Below, piece after piece: positions 13,401 to 25,045 of a stretch of DNA of 64,000 bases. Made by a program: the position numbers and the translations under genes. Position 1 is the first letter of the stretch. Each line of letters opens with the position of its first letter. Source of the stretch: Flabesymbios commensalis (taxonomy: Eukaryota; Annelida; Polychaeta; Terebellida; Flabelligeridae); NCBI GenBank assembly GCA_964017125.1, contig OZ024909.1, positions 49,573,580-49,637,579 of the forward strand. Direction: 5' to 3'. Under the pieces are notes generated by a model that had not been told where the DNA came from, did not search any database, and worked only from the letters and a program-made list of their open reading frames with translations.

Positions 13401-14453
13401 TAATGAAACATAGTATGAACAGGGTTCACTGCACAAGCGCGCCTTTTCACCGTAAGTGTGGTGGTAATAGCAAACCTGTGCAGTGGCTGTGTCGGTCGGT
13501 TGTGCGACATTATTTTGCGACGTTTGCGGCGGCGGTACGAAAGGGCGAACATTTTGTGGTGCATTAGTACAATTATTTGAATTAGGCCTATTAACAAACT
13601 CATTGGCCTGTACATTCGGCGGCGGAACGAAAGGTCGAGCATTATCTTTAACGTCTCTATATTGGCTATGTTGATTACCAATGAAACCTGAGGCCTGTAC
13701 ATTAGGGACAAATGCAGGCGCGTGAGCGTAGTTATTAGCTCGTCCACGTCCTTTATTCCGTTTATTCTCAGAAGTTGTTACTGTCTCTAATCTCTTGATG
13801 CGTTTGGATAGATCTTCTAACAAACCAACTAATTTGCTGGTCTCGTCGACTTTGATTTCTGCGACCCCCGGCTTACTCTCTTCAACGTCTTCTTCTGCAG
13901 CTAGTGCCCTGTCAGCCAAAATGGCCAAACTCTCAAGGGAGGCACTGTCGGGTTGAGTCGCCAAATGGGCTCTGATAGAAGCGGGCATCTGTCTTATAAA
14001 CGCTTGTCGAATCACCGCCTTTCCAACAACAGCTTTGGTGCCGAAACCTGCAGTCTTCTGCAGACGTCTCAGGAACCGCGAGGGAATGTCGCTTCCAATC
14101 TTCTCGCCAGAGATAACTTTATTAACCCTTTCAGGTGTTGTCAATCCTCGCCTCTCAATTAGTATGGCTTTCAGGCTGTCATATTTATTTGACCTGAATG
14201 GCTGCAGCAGCACGTCTCTCACGTCTGATGCTATCTCCCCAGAAAGTGCAGCGCAGGTTAGGTTATAACGCTCGTCGTCATCATCGATCTGGTGGAGGGC
14301 GAATTGCGTCTCGATTTGATTAAACCAGAGCTCCACATCAGAGGCGTAGAAAGTTGCAATTCTAAATTTGGGCAAGTTCGTAGCTCGTTTCTGCGGCTGT
14401 CTACCAAGCGGTGAAGAACTCCGTGATGAGTCACTCCTCGAGTAGGAATTCAA
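10449..14453 (-). CDS. gag-pol: Gag-Pol polyprotein of LTR element B
   Basis: A 1334-residue frame with the same domain order and length as the 1348-5352 frame and only a few amino-acid differences. Gag Cys/His box near residue 328, protease DTGA at 381, RT YLDD at 679, RNase H from about 830, integrase from about 1025. It follows copy A by 9101 bp. It is a passenger of the segmental duplication, not an independent transposition, because the flanking DNA is duplicated with it. Confidence 0.95.
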   Translation of the reverse strand: MNSYSRSDSSRSSSPLGRQPQKRATNLPKFRIATFYASDVELWFNQIETQFALHQIDDDDERYNLTCAALSGEIASDVRDVLLQPFRSNKYDSLKAILIERRGLTTPERVNKVISGEKIGSDIPSRFLRRLQKTAGFGTKAVVGKAVIRQAFIRQMPASIRAHLATQPDSASLESLAILADRALAAEEDVEESKPGVAEIKVDETSKLVGLLEDLSKRIKRLETVTTSENKRNKGRGRANNYAHAPAFVPNVQASGFIGNQHSQYRDVKDNARPFVPPPNVQANEFVNRPNSNNCTNAPQNVRPFVPPPQTSQNNVAQPTDTATAQVCYYHHTYGEKARLCSEPCSYYVSLGQREVANIALSHSKLLYVADKGHKCRYLIDTGAAVSVLPKSCANGISGADSLPLVAANNSTIKTYGNCKRVVDVGLKREYPWTFIVADVQQPIIGADFFIHYNLLVDLRSRCLRDMRTGLAIAASLSSIKPLSLNRVDTVQNEYTKLLGQFPELTRPTTKGEPVKHGITHKIVTKGHPVFARPRCLAPDKLVTAKREFDDMIKLGVIEPSDSEWSSALHMVPKKNGDWRPCGDYCSLNAQTVPDRYLIPHIQDFTQRLAGSKIFSKIDLVRAYYQIPVEPSDVHKTAVTTPFGLFNFTRTPFGLRNSGQTFQRFIDHVTCRLDFVFVYLDDLLVTSPDHKTHKKHLRILFARLSEYGIIIGPEKCQFGTSELSFLGHHVCAEGISPLPSAVDAIVNFIKPEKQRALRRYLGMVNYYHRFIPHCADKLTPLNNLLTSANEGHTRLSRKSNFDLKWNEEAESAFSGSKQILANATLLVHPDSTAQLNITCDASDVAVGGVLQQFLNGMWQPLSFFSKKLNPAETRYSEVDRELLAVYATIKHFRHNLEGRKFFVITDHKPLTFVVSSVTERASLRQTRQLAFIAEFTTDIRYVKGETNFVADALSRPSVSAIHDGPVIDYKALSLDQANDAEFTRLRHSTTSTMNFKLLKSFDNQLIWCDVSTGHNRPYLTAKFRRKVFSNLHGLGHPSHRATRPLINTRFVWHGINIDIARWCRTCKGCQTAKVSRHKTPVFGKFTEPTERFDHVHVYIVGPLPYADGFRYLLTCVDRFTHWPEAIPMVDIRAETVADAFFSGWIARYGTPATITTDRGAQFESKLWDSLCNQFGIIWNRTTSYHPQSNGMVERFHHQLKAAIMAHESPNPWTITLPAVPLGVHSAVKERLGSSAAEMIYGTTLRLPGEFTKQYNVDANTDLENYSRSVAMSRLRLCPPRDTQQHNIFQFKEIATCTHVFSRRIAIAPPLTAPYDGPYKVVARSGRDMKILVKG

Positions 14454-16882
14454 ACGTCTATCCCGAGCAATCCGGGCAAAATCGGCTTTGAGGCGTTGAT
14501 ATTCCTCGTCAGCTGCTCGGAATTGAACCTCATTGTCTTCACTGTCGGGATGATAGCTATCTTTTGGTCTAGCACCCGCACCTTATAGAGGCGATGACAT
14601 GAATCCTTCGCTGTCGTACTGCTTTGACATGATGAAGTAGTGTTTGTGAAATTATTTATTAATTGAAGCACCTGGGGTAGCTGGCCTATTGGCTCTGTGC
14701 CTACCCCAAATGTGTTTAAAATGGCATGTCGTATTAACACATGCCAACTATTTTTGACGCGCCGTGCGCGGACAGGTTGTACAATGCCGTAAAAATCAGA
14801 TGAAAAATGTCTGTAATATGTTGAAGTTAGAAGTGTAGACTGTAGCAAATGTTCATGCTATGTCGCATGGTGCGAGAAACGGGGGTTGCAGATTAGTTGC
14901 AGAAATATGCGTCGTTGAAATTTCACCTAAGTGCTGTTCACAAATTCACAAAGATATATATTGATTAAAGTGAAAACTGGAGGTCTATATGAGACATAAA
15001 ACGTTTTCACTGAGTCACACACATGCAAAATGGTACCGTGAATCCGTAGGTCGCAGTGGTACATAAACACAATATGCCAGATATAACTGTGATAAGCTAT
15101 GCTAAGCTATTATAATAGTTTTTGTAAATCGACCTGGGTGAAAAAAATTTTTTTTCACACAAGTCGAAAAACACATTCAAATATTTGCAATGTTTCGCGA
15201 TAGCGCAACTGTCAAATCGAATATTTCTGTATTTATAAAAAATTTAAACTTCAGAAATAACTATCGTGAGAAAATTTCGTTCTCAAACTGATAGACTAAA
15301 TGTGACTGCGTAGAAAAACAGTGACATTTGTGATTTAAGAATAGTATCTAAAACGTGACTGACAGTAGTCTATGTTGATAAATGATAAAGTGTATCATTT
15401 CGCTGAAAAATGATATCTGTGATGAACATTCCACGTTTTTTTTTTATAATGGTACGTTCATCACCGAATCACTTCATAAACGTCCGAATCAATCACTCGC
15501 ATCGATTCATTGGTTGACGTATAAACCGACTGTGTTCGATGGCGGTTGGTTTATGTCGCTTGTGTTGGGTGTGTGTGTGTATGATCGGCGCTCACAGCCT
15601 GTACGGCAGGCAGCATGTGGCTTATAGTCTGTGACAGTAAGCTTTGAGCGATGCGTACATAGTATACAGTCAGCATCCCTGTCTCGCCTCACATTAGCAT
15701 ATTCATCAGCTACTGCGTGCCCAAATAAGGCGCTGAATAGCCTAGCACGATTACAAACACCAAAAGCGTTTCAAAGTGAATAAAAAAATCTCACCAATTA
15801 GTGACAGAATTTCGTTTTCGAAACGACTTATTTACACATTTTCTCCCTCAATCGTGTTGAAAAAGAAAATTTACAAACAATTTAAAAAAAAAAATTATTA
15901 CAAACTGTCCGTGTAAAATTTGGAACACGTGACTAATAATCTCCACCAAATCAAAATGGCGGCTTACTTTATGCTAATGTGTTGCGGCGACACAGGTTCA
16001 CTGTCCCGATGCATGCCGGGTAGGGGGGAACACGTGGGTGCCCACGGCGAGCTTTGAGCTAAGTTAGGGAAACCAGCGACCAAGATGGCGCTCACCTACC
16101 AAATACAAATACAATATTCAGCATTCTCTGAAATAACATATGATAATAGTACAAAATATTGACCTACGGTCCTGGGAATATTTTTAGGCAGACCAAATAA
16201 GACCGTTTATTGACATTCATTTAGGGAAACAATTTATTTTGGCCATAAACCTATTAAAGGTTACCCGAGTCGAAGCGGTAGTAAAAATTTCTGTCGATTT
16301 GTAGAAAAATCATGAAAAAATTTGACGAGATTTCGTCTGTGGACTTTAAGATCGAGTTACCCAATTATGGTAATCAACGATAAAAATAAGTTATAGAAAA
16401 TACCCCCTTCCTACTCGCCTACAGTGGCATTAGTAGGATGAAGGCATTAAACAAACTCTTACTATAAAAAATGATAGACTATGTCTATAAGAGTAATTTT
16501 CTAGATTCTTCTAGAGAATCGGCAAAGCCGCCATCTTGAAAAGGCGCCAAACACGTGGAATTTCGACCAAAATTTAGAAAACTACGCCGTTTTCGACGCA
16601 AAGAAATGTGCGTCTCGTCTGGTAACTCTTTCTAACTAATTAATACTGGCATACATATATTTTGACCTACAGCTTTCACGTACCTTGTGAAAAAAATGCG
16701 AATGATTTTTTTCAAAAAATCCCCTAAAATTATGAAACTATCCTTGAAAACAGCAGTTTTCACCCGGCTTCTAGGTGAAAACACTGTTGCGTGAACAATC
16801 AGTCGTCGAGTTCACCAATATGGCGTGTGAGATGGTCGGATTAACCAAAATGTCGTGGTAAACCTACACCGGGGTTCCGTTA

Positions 16883-17266
16883 TGGGTCACAACGGCCGAC
16901 GAAGGACTCCTCCCAATCTTGCCATCAAAACTCAAATAACTTCCTCCTCCGTCCGATCGACGGTATTAAATAAACCAGGAAACTGTCTTCTCTCTTGTCA
17001 TGTTTATTTGATTAACATGCGATAACAGTAAAGCACAACCATCCGCGCACGGCACGTCTCTATGGACTTAGCGAGAGCGAGCTGCGGCACGTCCGCAGTC
17101 GCTGAGTATCACGCTTCAAGTGAGGGAAAAATACTAAGGGCCGCACCACGCTGCTCTGCGTGCGCACGTCACCACAGTATGACAACGAGGCGGTCATCCC
17201 TGTCAGCCTGCGTCCAGGAATCTGGGGATAACTGCCACATTGATTAAGCGATGTCAGGACCATACA
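16883..17266 (-). repeat. LTR of copy B
   Basis: Duplicate of 7781-8164; the shared core (16893-17266) shows a single difference. An AATAAA lies on the minus strand at 17003-17008. Followed by the same flank as the LTR at 7781-8164. Confidence 0.88.
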
Positions 17267-18508
17267 GGCCTACTATAACACTCACTTAAAAATGTCACCA
17301 GACAACAACTCATCTCTGATAGTTTTGACAGCTCGATCAGGGCGGTCAGCCACACACCACACATGATATGCCGCGTGCATACATCATATCACGTGGTGTC
17401 TGGTGGCAGCACGGGCTTAAAGTTGTAACTGCAGCTGTAGACCACACATCATTGGCGTCGAGTTCGTCGAAGACATCATCGGGCCACATGATCAGGTACC
17501 TATCTCAGTTCAAGTAAGACATATCATGACATTTAACAGTAATAATGTACTCCAGACTGCTCGACTTTGAAAAACGCTAGGATTACTTGAAAAATCATAA
17601 GCCCGGGCCTATATCGGGGGCCTATATCATGGCTCTTGTCATTGCTTGTTTGTTTACTGAACTGTCAGAAATAGACAGGCCTACATCACATGATCAGCAC
17701 ATGACATGCATGATCCATGATACCACGCTAAGCAGTGCTAAGTGTGGGCCACAGTTGAGAATTGTTGAGTGACAATACTGCATTTTAAAGTCGTTTTGGC
17801 GGCGATATTTATCAAAATAAATATCAATAATAGAAAAACCAGGCCTTATGGCCAATTTTATAGCCTGGTTACTTCGAAGTATGTACCTTTAATGATACAG
17901 TATTTGACAACATGATAGATCTTCAGAATTTTGTAGTGAGAAAAGCTGTATCTGGTGTACACAGACGAAAATTACGGATTACGTGTCTTAACATGCTTAA
18001 TGAACATATATATAATAACTGGATTACACTATGATTTCCACATGCTATTATTTTTTTCTTGTCCTTGATTTAATAACCCGTTTGTGACGAGCCCCGGAGA
18101 TCTCCGTGATGTAGGGAGACCATTCAGATAGGAGGCCCGGAGATCTCCAGGTCTGATTGTATGAGATAACTATGACGTCATAAAATAATCTCGTTTCAGA
18201 AACAGGCAGTAACTTAAAAATCTCGTGTTCAACGGGTTAATAACACCTTTTTTTATGTTACCATAATCATGATAATTAGTTTGTTTGTTTTTTATCCACA
18301 ATATGCTTTAATTCATACAGAGTGACACGAATCGTATACAGCCTATGTCCACATAACTGAGCTATAACATGCATTATCAATACCGTGGAATGCTCAGACC
18401 TATCTTAGATGGGGAGGGAGTGGGGAAGATCACGCCACAAGCGAATTTCGGATATTACGAAGTAATTTTCTAGGTCCATGGTACTTCGTTATAACGAGGT
18501 TCGACTGT
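17267..18508. other. Flank between LTR and foldback element, second copy
   Basis: Repeat of 8165-9406, including the small MITE (18075-18238). No gene recognised. Confidence 0.6.
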
Positions 18509-18516
18509 ATGTTATT

Positions 18517-20090
18517 GGGTGACAGTCACTTCGACACAAACAATTTCGACACAGTGCCATTTCGACACAGAAACGTGTTTTTGTCTAAAAATGTCATTTC
18601 GACACAGGTTTGGACGTTTCTACACACATTTTGAAAATGTCATTTTTGTGTTTCCATCCAGGCTGACATTCCGTGGACTTTCTCTTAGTTGATTTTAAAA
18701 TTCCACAAACCCATCTAATTTGCATAAATTTACATTAATTAACATAAATTAGCATATTTAAAGCCACTAATCTTAAAAATGCTCTAACTTTTCAAGCAAG
18801 TCACTCACAGAGGTGTTTCGGGTGTCTATACACATGTTTTCCACACCAAGAAAGGCGTTTCACTATATTTTGAAGACCACAGGACAACCCAATTTTCATA
18901 AATTAACATAAATTAACATATTTTTAGCTATAAAACTATAAAATGCTATAACTTTTCAACCAAGTCACACACCGAGGTGTTTTTGGTGTCTATACTAAGG
19001 TTTTTCACCCCATGGAAGTCGTTTCACTAACTTTTAAAGACCACAGGACAACCTAATTTGCATAAATTAACATAAATTATTATAGTTGAAGCCAAAAAAA
19101 TATAAAATGCGATAACTTTTCAATCAGGTCACCCACAGAGGTGTTTTTGGTGTCTACACTAAGGTTTTTTACCCCATGGAAGTCGCGTCACCAACTTTTG
19201 AAGACCACAGGACAACCTAATTTGCATAAATTAACATAAATTAACATATTTTACGCCAAAAAACTATAAAATGCTCTAACTTTTCAACCAAGTCACACAC
19301 CGAGGTGTTTTTGGTGTCTATACTCAGGGTTTTCACCCCATGAAAGTTGTTTCACTAAGTTTTGAAGACCACAGGACAACCTAATTTGCATTAATTAACA
19401 TAAATTAACATATTTTAAGCCAAAAACTAAAAAATCCTCTAACTTCTCAACCAAGTCACCCACCGAGGTGTTTTTGTTGTCTATACTAAGGTTTTTCACC
19501 CCATGGAAGTCGTTCCACTAACCTTTGAAGACCACAGGACAACCTAATTTGCATAAATTAACATAAATTAACATATTTTAAACCAAAAAAACTATAAAAT
19601 ACTCTAACTTTTCAACCAAGTCACCGACCGAGGTGTTTTTGGTGTGTATACTCAGGGTTTTCACCCCATGTAAGTCGTTTCATTAAGTTTTGAAGACCGC
19701 AGGACAACCTAATTTGCATAAATCACCATAAATTAACATATTTTAAGCCCAAAACTATAAAATCCTCTAATTTTTCAACCAAGTCACCCACAGAGGTGTT
19801 TTTGGTGTCTATACTAAGGTTTTTCACCCCAAGGAAGTCGTTTCACTAATTTTTTAAGACCAGAGGACAACTTAGTTTGCATTAATTAACATAAATTAAC
19901 ATATTTTACGCCAAACAACTATAAAATGCTCTAACTTTTCAACCAAGTCACCCACAGGGGTGTGTTTGGTGCCTATACTCAGGTTTTTCACCCCGTGGAA
20001 ATTGGTCCACCACATTTTGAAGTCAACTGATAAACCTCATTTGCATAAATTAGCATAAATTAACATAATTAAAGCACAAAAACTATAAAA
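18517..20090. repeat. Left inverted arm of foldback element
   Basis: The outer 100 bp has about four TTTCGACACA words. Then come about eight tandem copies of a 164-bp unit. The landmark AGGTGTTTTTGGTGTCTATA recurs at about 18811, 18975, 19139, 19303, 19466, 19631, 19794 and 19958. Each unit also has CACCCCATGGAAGTCGTTTC and CATAAATTAACATAAATTAA. Confidence 0.9.
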
Positions 20091-20485
20091 TGCCCTATGG
20101 ATATCAACTCCGCTTTATCTCTATTTACCACTTTACTTTTGGGAGGAAAGTGTGGTTAAAAATTAATATAAAAAGTTGTTGCTGGCGATTGTATGCAGGT
20201 CGCCGAATTTTAAAAAGTGTTTTTATTTTTTTCTCCGATGCTAGATACAAATTTTATGAATGTAGGACAAATAGCTCATAAGTTATGGTAATTATCACTA
20301 TTTATCCTATCAACCACTTTCAGGGGTGAAAGGGTGGCGAAAATTTATACAAATAATTTTAATGGATTCCACAGGTGCTAAAACATATGTTTAGATACAA
20401 ATTTTATACATTTAAATAGTTTTAATTGTATCGGTAATACGGCCTTTATATACATGATATTTCCTGTTATTTTGTTTTCTAGTTC
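20091..20485. repeat. Fragment of dispersed repeat R in the foldback loop
   Basis: Shares the ATTTACCACTTT...GGAAAGTGTGGTTAAAAATT layout, AAAAAGTTGTTGCTGGC and the GATACAAATTTTATGAAT phrases with 54780-55119 and 57572-57902. Period about 180 bp; no coding capacity. Confidence 0.65.
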
Positions 20486-20640
20486 AAAGCGACACAATCA
20501 GGCTAAAATCATAAAAAAAATCGGTAATTTTATTTTAGCTTTCTTTGGGGCATGCATGTCCAAAATAAGAAATGTGGGAATTTCGTCTCTATATCTCGCT
20601 TTATTTGGCCAACGTATTTCAGTAATTCAGTAACCATGAT
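20486..20640. repeat. Fragment related to the TTAA MITE family
   Basis: Contains ACACAATCAGGCTAAAATC, AATCGGTAATTTTATTTTAG and GGGAATTTCGTCTCTATAT, matching one arm and the centre of the MITEs at 53440-53694 and 53764-54128. Only part of the family sequence is present. Confidence 0.6.
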
Positions 20641-21129
20641 TAAAACAATTTGAATCAAATTCGCGTGTTTTCACGCGGACGTTGAGAGAAACTACGAGAT
20701 TTTTCAGCCCATCACGTTATTTATGCAGTGGTGACATGTGATTGGACGGGGCAATTGGGGAACTACCAATCAAATCCCATAGTTGATAATTCTGACGTCA
20801 CTGTAGATTGATATGCACGAACCTCCTTCTTAGAGTGTAACAGGGCCTGATCGATATCTGCCCTACTATGAGTTAATATTGGGCCAACGTTGCCAACATT
20901 TGAACAAAAACATCGAGCCAGTCAGCGGTGTACCACAGGGTATATACTGCTTGTTGAAACTGGCCTGTATCAGAAAAGAGCCACATCATTATAATATCAT
21001 CATCATCATATAGACCCAATTATCAGCGTAGGCCTACTCCGGACTCGATTAAACCAATCAGACACGTTATTCAGTCACGAAATTTACGCCCACTCCAGTG
21101 GGCGTGGTTTGGAGTGGAAAAGAATACCG

Positions 21130-21560
21130 GTGTAAAGTCTGAAAATATACCCTTCCCAGATTTTACTCGGGTAGATTGTGAGCGCCCCAGAATCTACCCT
21201 GGGGTAGATCCTGAACTAAACCCCCGGGGTAGATTACGGTGGCTCCCATATTCTACCCCTCCCTCTCAGGATCTACCCCCTTTATTGTGATTATGTGAAG
21301 TGTATTTGGCTCCCAGAATATGTCTGTCAATCCCAGAATATACCACCCTTTTCAACAACTATATGGGACCATCCCAGCATCTACCCCTCCCAGAATTTAC
21401 ACCCCCGTCCTCTCAGAATATATCTCTCCTCCCCTTTCTACAACTATATGCAAATTTCCTAGAATCTACCTCTCAGTCACCGAATATGCCCCTTTTTGGC
21501 AGAAACTATGTGTATATCGTAGAGAATCTACCACTCGCTCCCAGAACTGAAAAATATTCT
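21130..21560. repeat. Degenerate AGAATCTACCCC simple repeat
   Basis: Many imperfect copies of (CCC)AGAATCTACCCC and AGAATATACCC words at irregular spacing, immediately before the MULE fragment. The short frames here (21300-21572 and 21320-21550) are products of this repeat and not genes. Confidence 0.7.
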
Positions 21561-21573
21561 GGGATCGCATAAT

Positions 21574-21995
21574 CTTATAGTTGTTGATACATGGAAGCAG
21601 ACGACATCGGAGCTTATCGAACTTGCAAAATACATTGAAGCAACTTGGTTGCTTAGTCGAACGTGGTCACCCGATAGATGGTCTGTCTTCGGACAGAGTG
21701 TCCGCACAAACAACGATGTGGAGGGGTGGCACAACCGACTAAAAAATCGTGCCCATAGGGATATGCCGTATTACAGGCTGATCGAAACGCTGGAGAGAGA
21801 ATCCAGATGGACATCTCTCTCCTGTCGTTTGGTCAGCGAGTCTAAACTGTGCCGACACCACCGCCAAAAATATCGACGCCAACAAGGGCGGTACTGTGAT
21901 ATGTGGCGTCAATTTGACGACGGGGGAGTTCGGTGCAATGAATCTGTTGAGAGCGTGCGCTCTCATCAACTGGCCACGCATTTAAAACAAACGTG
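21574..21995 (+). pseudogene. MULE-type transposase, C-terminal fragment
   Basis: Open in frame from about 21574, with no methionine at the start of the similarity; the ATG-less frame continues to 21996. Conserved blocks: YIEATWLLSRTWSPDRWSVF, RTNNDVEGWHNRLKNRA, YYRLIETLERES and RLVSESKLCRHHRQKYRR. Animal MULE transposases carry the same succession (a Trp-rich block, RTNNDVEGWH, then a basic K/R-rich tail ending LLRAC). The final LLRACALINW is readable only in the +1 frame, so a frameshift lies near 21.92 kb. The catalytic DDE part and N-terminal zinc domain are absent. Its place in the loop of the foldback element suggests it is the remnant of that family's own transposase. Confidence 0.78.
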
Positions 21996-22977
21996 AAACG
22001 ATACAGTCCAGTACTGCACAGTTTGTACATTTCTTATGCATATATAAACGATTTTAGGCGCAGCATAACCTTACAATGACCTTGCATTTACGACATTTCA
22101 AGAATTCAATATGTAAATTTCTGCTAATTAATTGGTTGAAAAGAAAAATCAAAAGTGTTACTTAAGAAAGTGATTAAAACAAATTGCAATCATTTCAGCT
22201 TTCTATATAACAGCACCAAAGACGATTTTTTTCATGAAATGTATTGTAAATTCGGAAATATGTAATTTTTCAGTAACGTGGATGCACAAATTCACAGATT
22301 TTGCATTCCCTTCAATGTCAAAACTTTTTGGATTAGATTTATTAGCTGGTGGAATGTATTTGATGAAGAAACTTATTTGATTTAACAAATAAAAACATAT
22401 TTAGTTTCTATCGTTCTAATAATATTTATATGGATAATTGCACTTTACAACCTAAAATTATTCTTAAAGAATTACTGAAACCTAAAGGAGTTTAATTCGA
22501 GTTTAAAATAAATAAAATATATTTATACGATGAAGTTGCATCGCTACATGTTGCTCTTTGTTCACAATTTAAATGGACCAATTCTTTAAATGGAATAGCC
22601 TACTATTTTACAATTACAATAAGGTACTTTATGCATATTTAAACTTCAAAGACTGTTGATAACCCTGTGAATGTATGAATAAGTGACTGCCATTGCTAGA
22701 ATCCGTTGGTTTGCTAATTATTGGCTGCTACATATTTTTAATTTTGAATATGATTTGGTGTAAGACAGTATGGTTGACGTGTTGATACACACGTGTCGTC
22801 TTTGGCGACTTCCCACGGCTAATTTAAATTGTAGGTTATGTGTCGAATAATATATGATCCGAATAAAAAAACATGCTTTGAAAACTGCGACATTGGTTAC
22901 ACTGTACATGTATAATAGTTTTATCTATCCGTGTATTAATCATTGCATTGACGTATAGGTGTAGGTATTGGGTGGAG
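21996..22977. other. AT-rich loop DNA of foldback element; no gene
   Basis: About 1 kb of AT-rich sequence between the transposase fragment and the right arm. No recognisable frame or repeat unit. Confidence 0.5.
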
Positions 22978-24157
22978 ATAGACACCATGAACAGCTGTGT
23001 GAGTAATTTACTTGAAAAGTTAGAGCATTTTTATATTTATTATACATATTTATTATTATATATATTTTTTGGCTTTTAATATGTTATTTTATGTTAATTT
23101 ATGCAAATTAGGTGGTTCTGTGGTCTTTAAAAGTTAGTGAAACGACTTCCATGGGGTGAAAAACCTTAGTATAGACACCAAAAACACCTCGGTGGGTGAC
23201 TTGGTTGAAAAGTTAGAGCATTTTATATTTTTTTTAGCTTTAAATATGTTAATTTATGCAAATTAGGTTGTCATGTGGTCTTCAAAAATTAGTGAAACGA
23301 CTTCCATGGGGTGAAAAAACTGGGTATAGACACCAAAAACACCGCTCTTGGTGGTTTTGTCGAAAAGTTAGAACATTTAATATTTTTTCGGTTTCAGTTA
23401 TGTAAATTTATGTTAATTTATGCAAATGAGGTTGCTCTGAGGTCTACAAAAGTTAGTGAAACGACTTCCATGGGATGAAAAACCTTAGTATAGACACCAA
23501 AAACACCTCGGTGGGTGACTTGGTTGAAAAGTTAGAGGATTTTTTATTTTTTGGTTTAAAATATGTTAATTTATGTTAATTTATGCAAATTAAATTGTCC
23601 AGTAGTCTTCAAAAGTTAGTGAAACGACTTCCATGGGGTGAAAAACCTGGGTATAGACACCAAAAACATCGCTATTGGTGATTTTGTCGAAACTTTAGAA
23701 CATTTTATATTTTTTCGGTTTTAATTAAGTTAATTTATGTTGAATTATGCAAATGAGGTTGCTCTGAGGTCCTAAAAACTTAGTGAAACGACTTCCATGG
23801 GGTGAAAAACCTGGGTATAGACACCAAAAACACCTATGTGAGTGATTTTGGCGAGAAGTTAGAACATTTTGTATGTTTTTGACCTGGCATATGCGCATTT
23901 TTAGCGATAATTATGGTAATTTATGCTTATTTATGCAAATTGGATAAATTTATGGAATTTTTAAATCAACTAGGACAAAGTCCATGTAATGAAACCCCAT
24001 AAATAATCACAAATATGCATTTGTGAGAAAGTGTGTCGAAACGTCCAAAGCTGTGTCGAAATGACTCACTTTTTGGAGTGTTTCTGTGTCGAAGTGTCTC
24101 TTCTGTGTCGAAATGGCACTGTGTCGAAATTGCACTGTGTCGAAATGACTGGCATCC
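22978..24157. repeat. Right inverted arm of foldback element
   Basis: About six inverted copies of the 164-bp unit (CTTCCATGGGGTGAAAAACC at 23146, 23308, 23466, 23628 and 23797). Then the inverted outer region with about six TGTGTCGAAA words between 24029 and 24145. It ends GACTGGCATCC at 24157. Confidence 0.9.
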
Positions 24158-24331
24158 ATGTTATTAACTGATTAATAGAATGAGATATGTTTCCTTTTTG
24201 ACAGATGAAATGCAGCTCGCAATTTTTTTTTAAATTCTATATTGCCTAATCTTGCAAATATACTATACAGGGTAGCTGTGTTTGTATTTTAGTGTAAGTT
24301 CCTATCAATTGAACGACCAGATAGAACATCA

Positions 24332-24440
24332 CCCAGTCAACACAAAACATTTGTATGACATTTATACAATTTTGGACCAACGTCGACCACGTTGGGCCGA
24401 CGTTGTATAAATGCTAAACAAATGTTTTGTTTTTACTGGG
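24332..24440. mobile_element. CCCAG-ended palindromic MITE (about 109 bp)
   Basis: Inverted ends CCCAGTCAACACAAAACATT and AATGTTTTGTTTTTACTGGG, centred on CCACGTTGGGCCGACGTTG. Relatives at 34079-34181, 51121-51215 and 58437-58538; looser ones lie in 39340-39640, 41580-41880 and 60355-60405. Confidence 0.7.
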
Positions 24441-24639
24441 CATACTATTTCTTTCGTGTGTGCTCTATTTGAAAATATAATATAATTTTGCTTAACAATA
24501 GTCAAAAACGGCTCATGTATTCGACGGAGAGTAACTTAGGCAGGATATGTTATGTTGGATTTGATTTTTTCTGATCTATAACCGATATTCGAGGATTACT
24601 TTTAGCCCGCCTTTTAATTTTAATTTAAAAAGGTGGGCT

Positions 24640-25045
24640 ATTGCAATATTGAAATTCGGCGTCTTCTGTGTGTGCGTTACCATTTACTTGTGGGCGCGAT
24701 AACTTGGAATTTCAATAATGGTTGAAAACAAATTCAAAATGGCCGAATTATTGCGATTTTTCGCTTTTTACGTCAATAATTTGACCTTGTGGGCGCGATA
24801 ACTTGAAAAGTTTTCCATGTATCCTCTTCAAATTTGTTATGCGTGTTACTAATAAGCAGTTCTCGGACAAGTTGAATAATGGCTGAAAAAAATCAAAATT
24901 GGCCGATTTATTGCGATTTGTTCGCATTTTACGTCAATAATTTGACCTTGTGGGCGCGATAACTTTTAAATTTCCAATTTATCCTTTTCAAATTTGTTAT
25001 GTAAGTTACTAATAGGCAGTTCTCTCCAGTTTTTTGTTGACAAAC
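24640..25045. repeat. Three-copy tandem repeat with GTGGGCGCGATAACTT
   Basis: The word GTGGGCGCGATAACTT recurs near 24692, 24789 and 24950. It is followed by a TTTTCAAATTTGTTATG phrase (twice) and preceded by TTGCGATTT...TACGTCAATAATTTGACC. Noncoding. Confidence 0.65.

Larger units (their letters stand above)
9974..17266 (-). mobile_element. Ty3/gypsy LTR retrotransposon, copy B (partial)
   Basis: Duplicate of copy A from about 873 rightward: part of the 3' reading frame, gag-pol (10449-14453), leader and one LTR (16883-17266). It has no LTR on its left side because the copy begins at the duplication boundary inside the element. It is almost identical to copy A, so the duplication is very recent or is an assembly artefact. 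Confidence 0.93.
9974..19075. repeat. Tandem segmental duplication, unit 2 (9102 bp)
   Basis: Second unit of the head-to-tail duplication. Its right end (19075) is continuous with the rest of the foldback arm, which marks unit 2's right side as the original arrangement. The internal junction 9973/9974 is the novel one. It joins TAAATTAACATAA from the foldback arm to TTGGTCGGTCG from the element with no shared bases at the join. Confidence 0.9.
18517..24157. mobile_element. Foldback (FB-NOF-like) MULE transposon
   Basis: An element of 5641 bp flanked by perfect 8-bp target duplications ATGTTATT at 18509-18516 and 24158-24165. The tips are inverted: GGGTGACAGTCACTTCGAC on the left and the reverse complement of the right end, GGATGCCAGTCATTTCGAC. 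Long inverted arms (18517-20090 and 22978-24157) are made of about 164-bp tandem units. The loop of about 2.9 kb holds a MULE transposase fragment (21574-21995) and pieces of other repeats. An 8-bp duplication plus MULE transposase plus repeat-built arms matches the organisation known from Drosophila foldback elements carrying NOF. The transposase is broken, so this copy is nonautonomous. Confidence 0.88.

Noticed and set aside
9974-17266. Independent second insertion of the LTR element
   Set aside because: Non-element flank (8165-9406 and 17267-18508) is duplicated too and the left LTR is absent, so tandem duplication explains it better.
21300-21572. 90-residue frame upstream of the MULE fragment as its N-terminal exon
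   Set aside because: Composed of the AGAATCTACCCC repeat; no transposase or zinc-finger motif.
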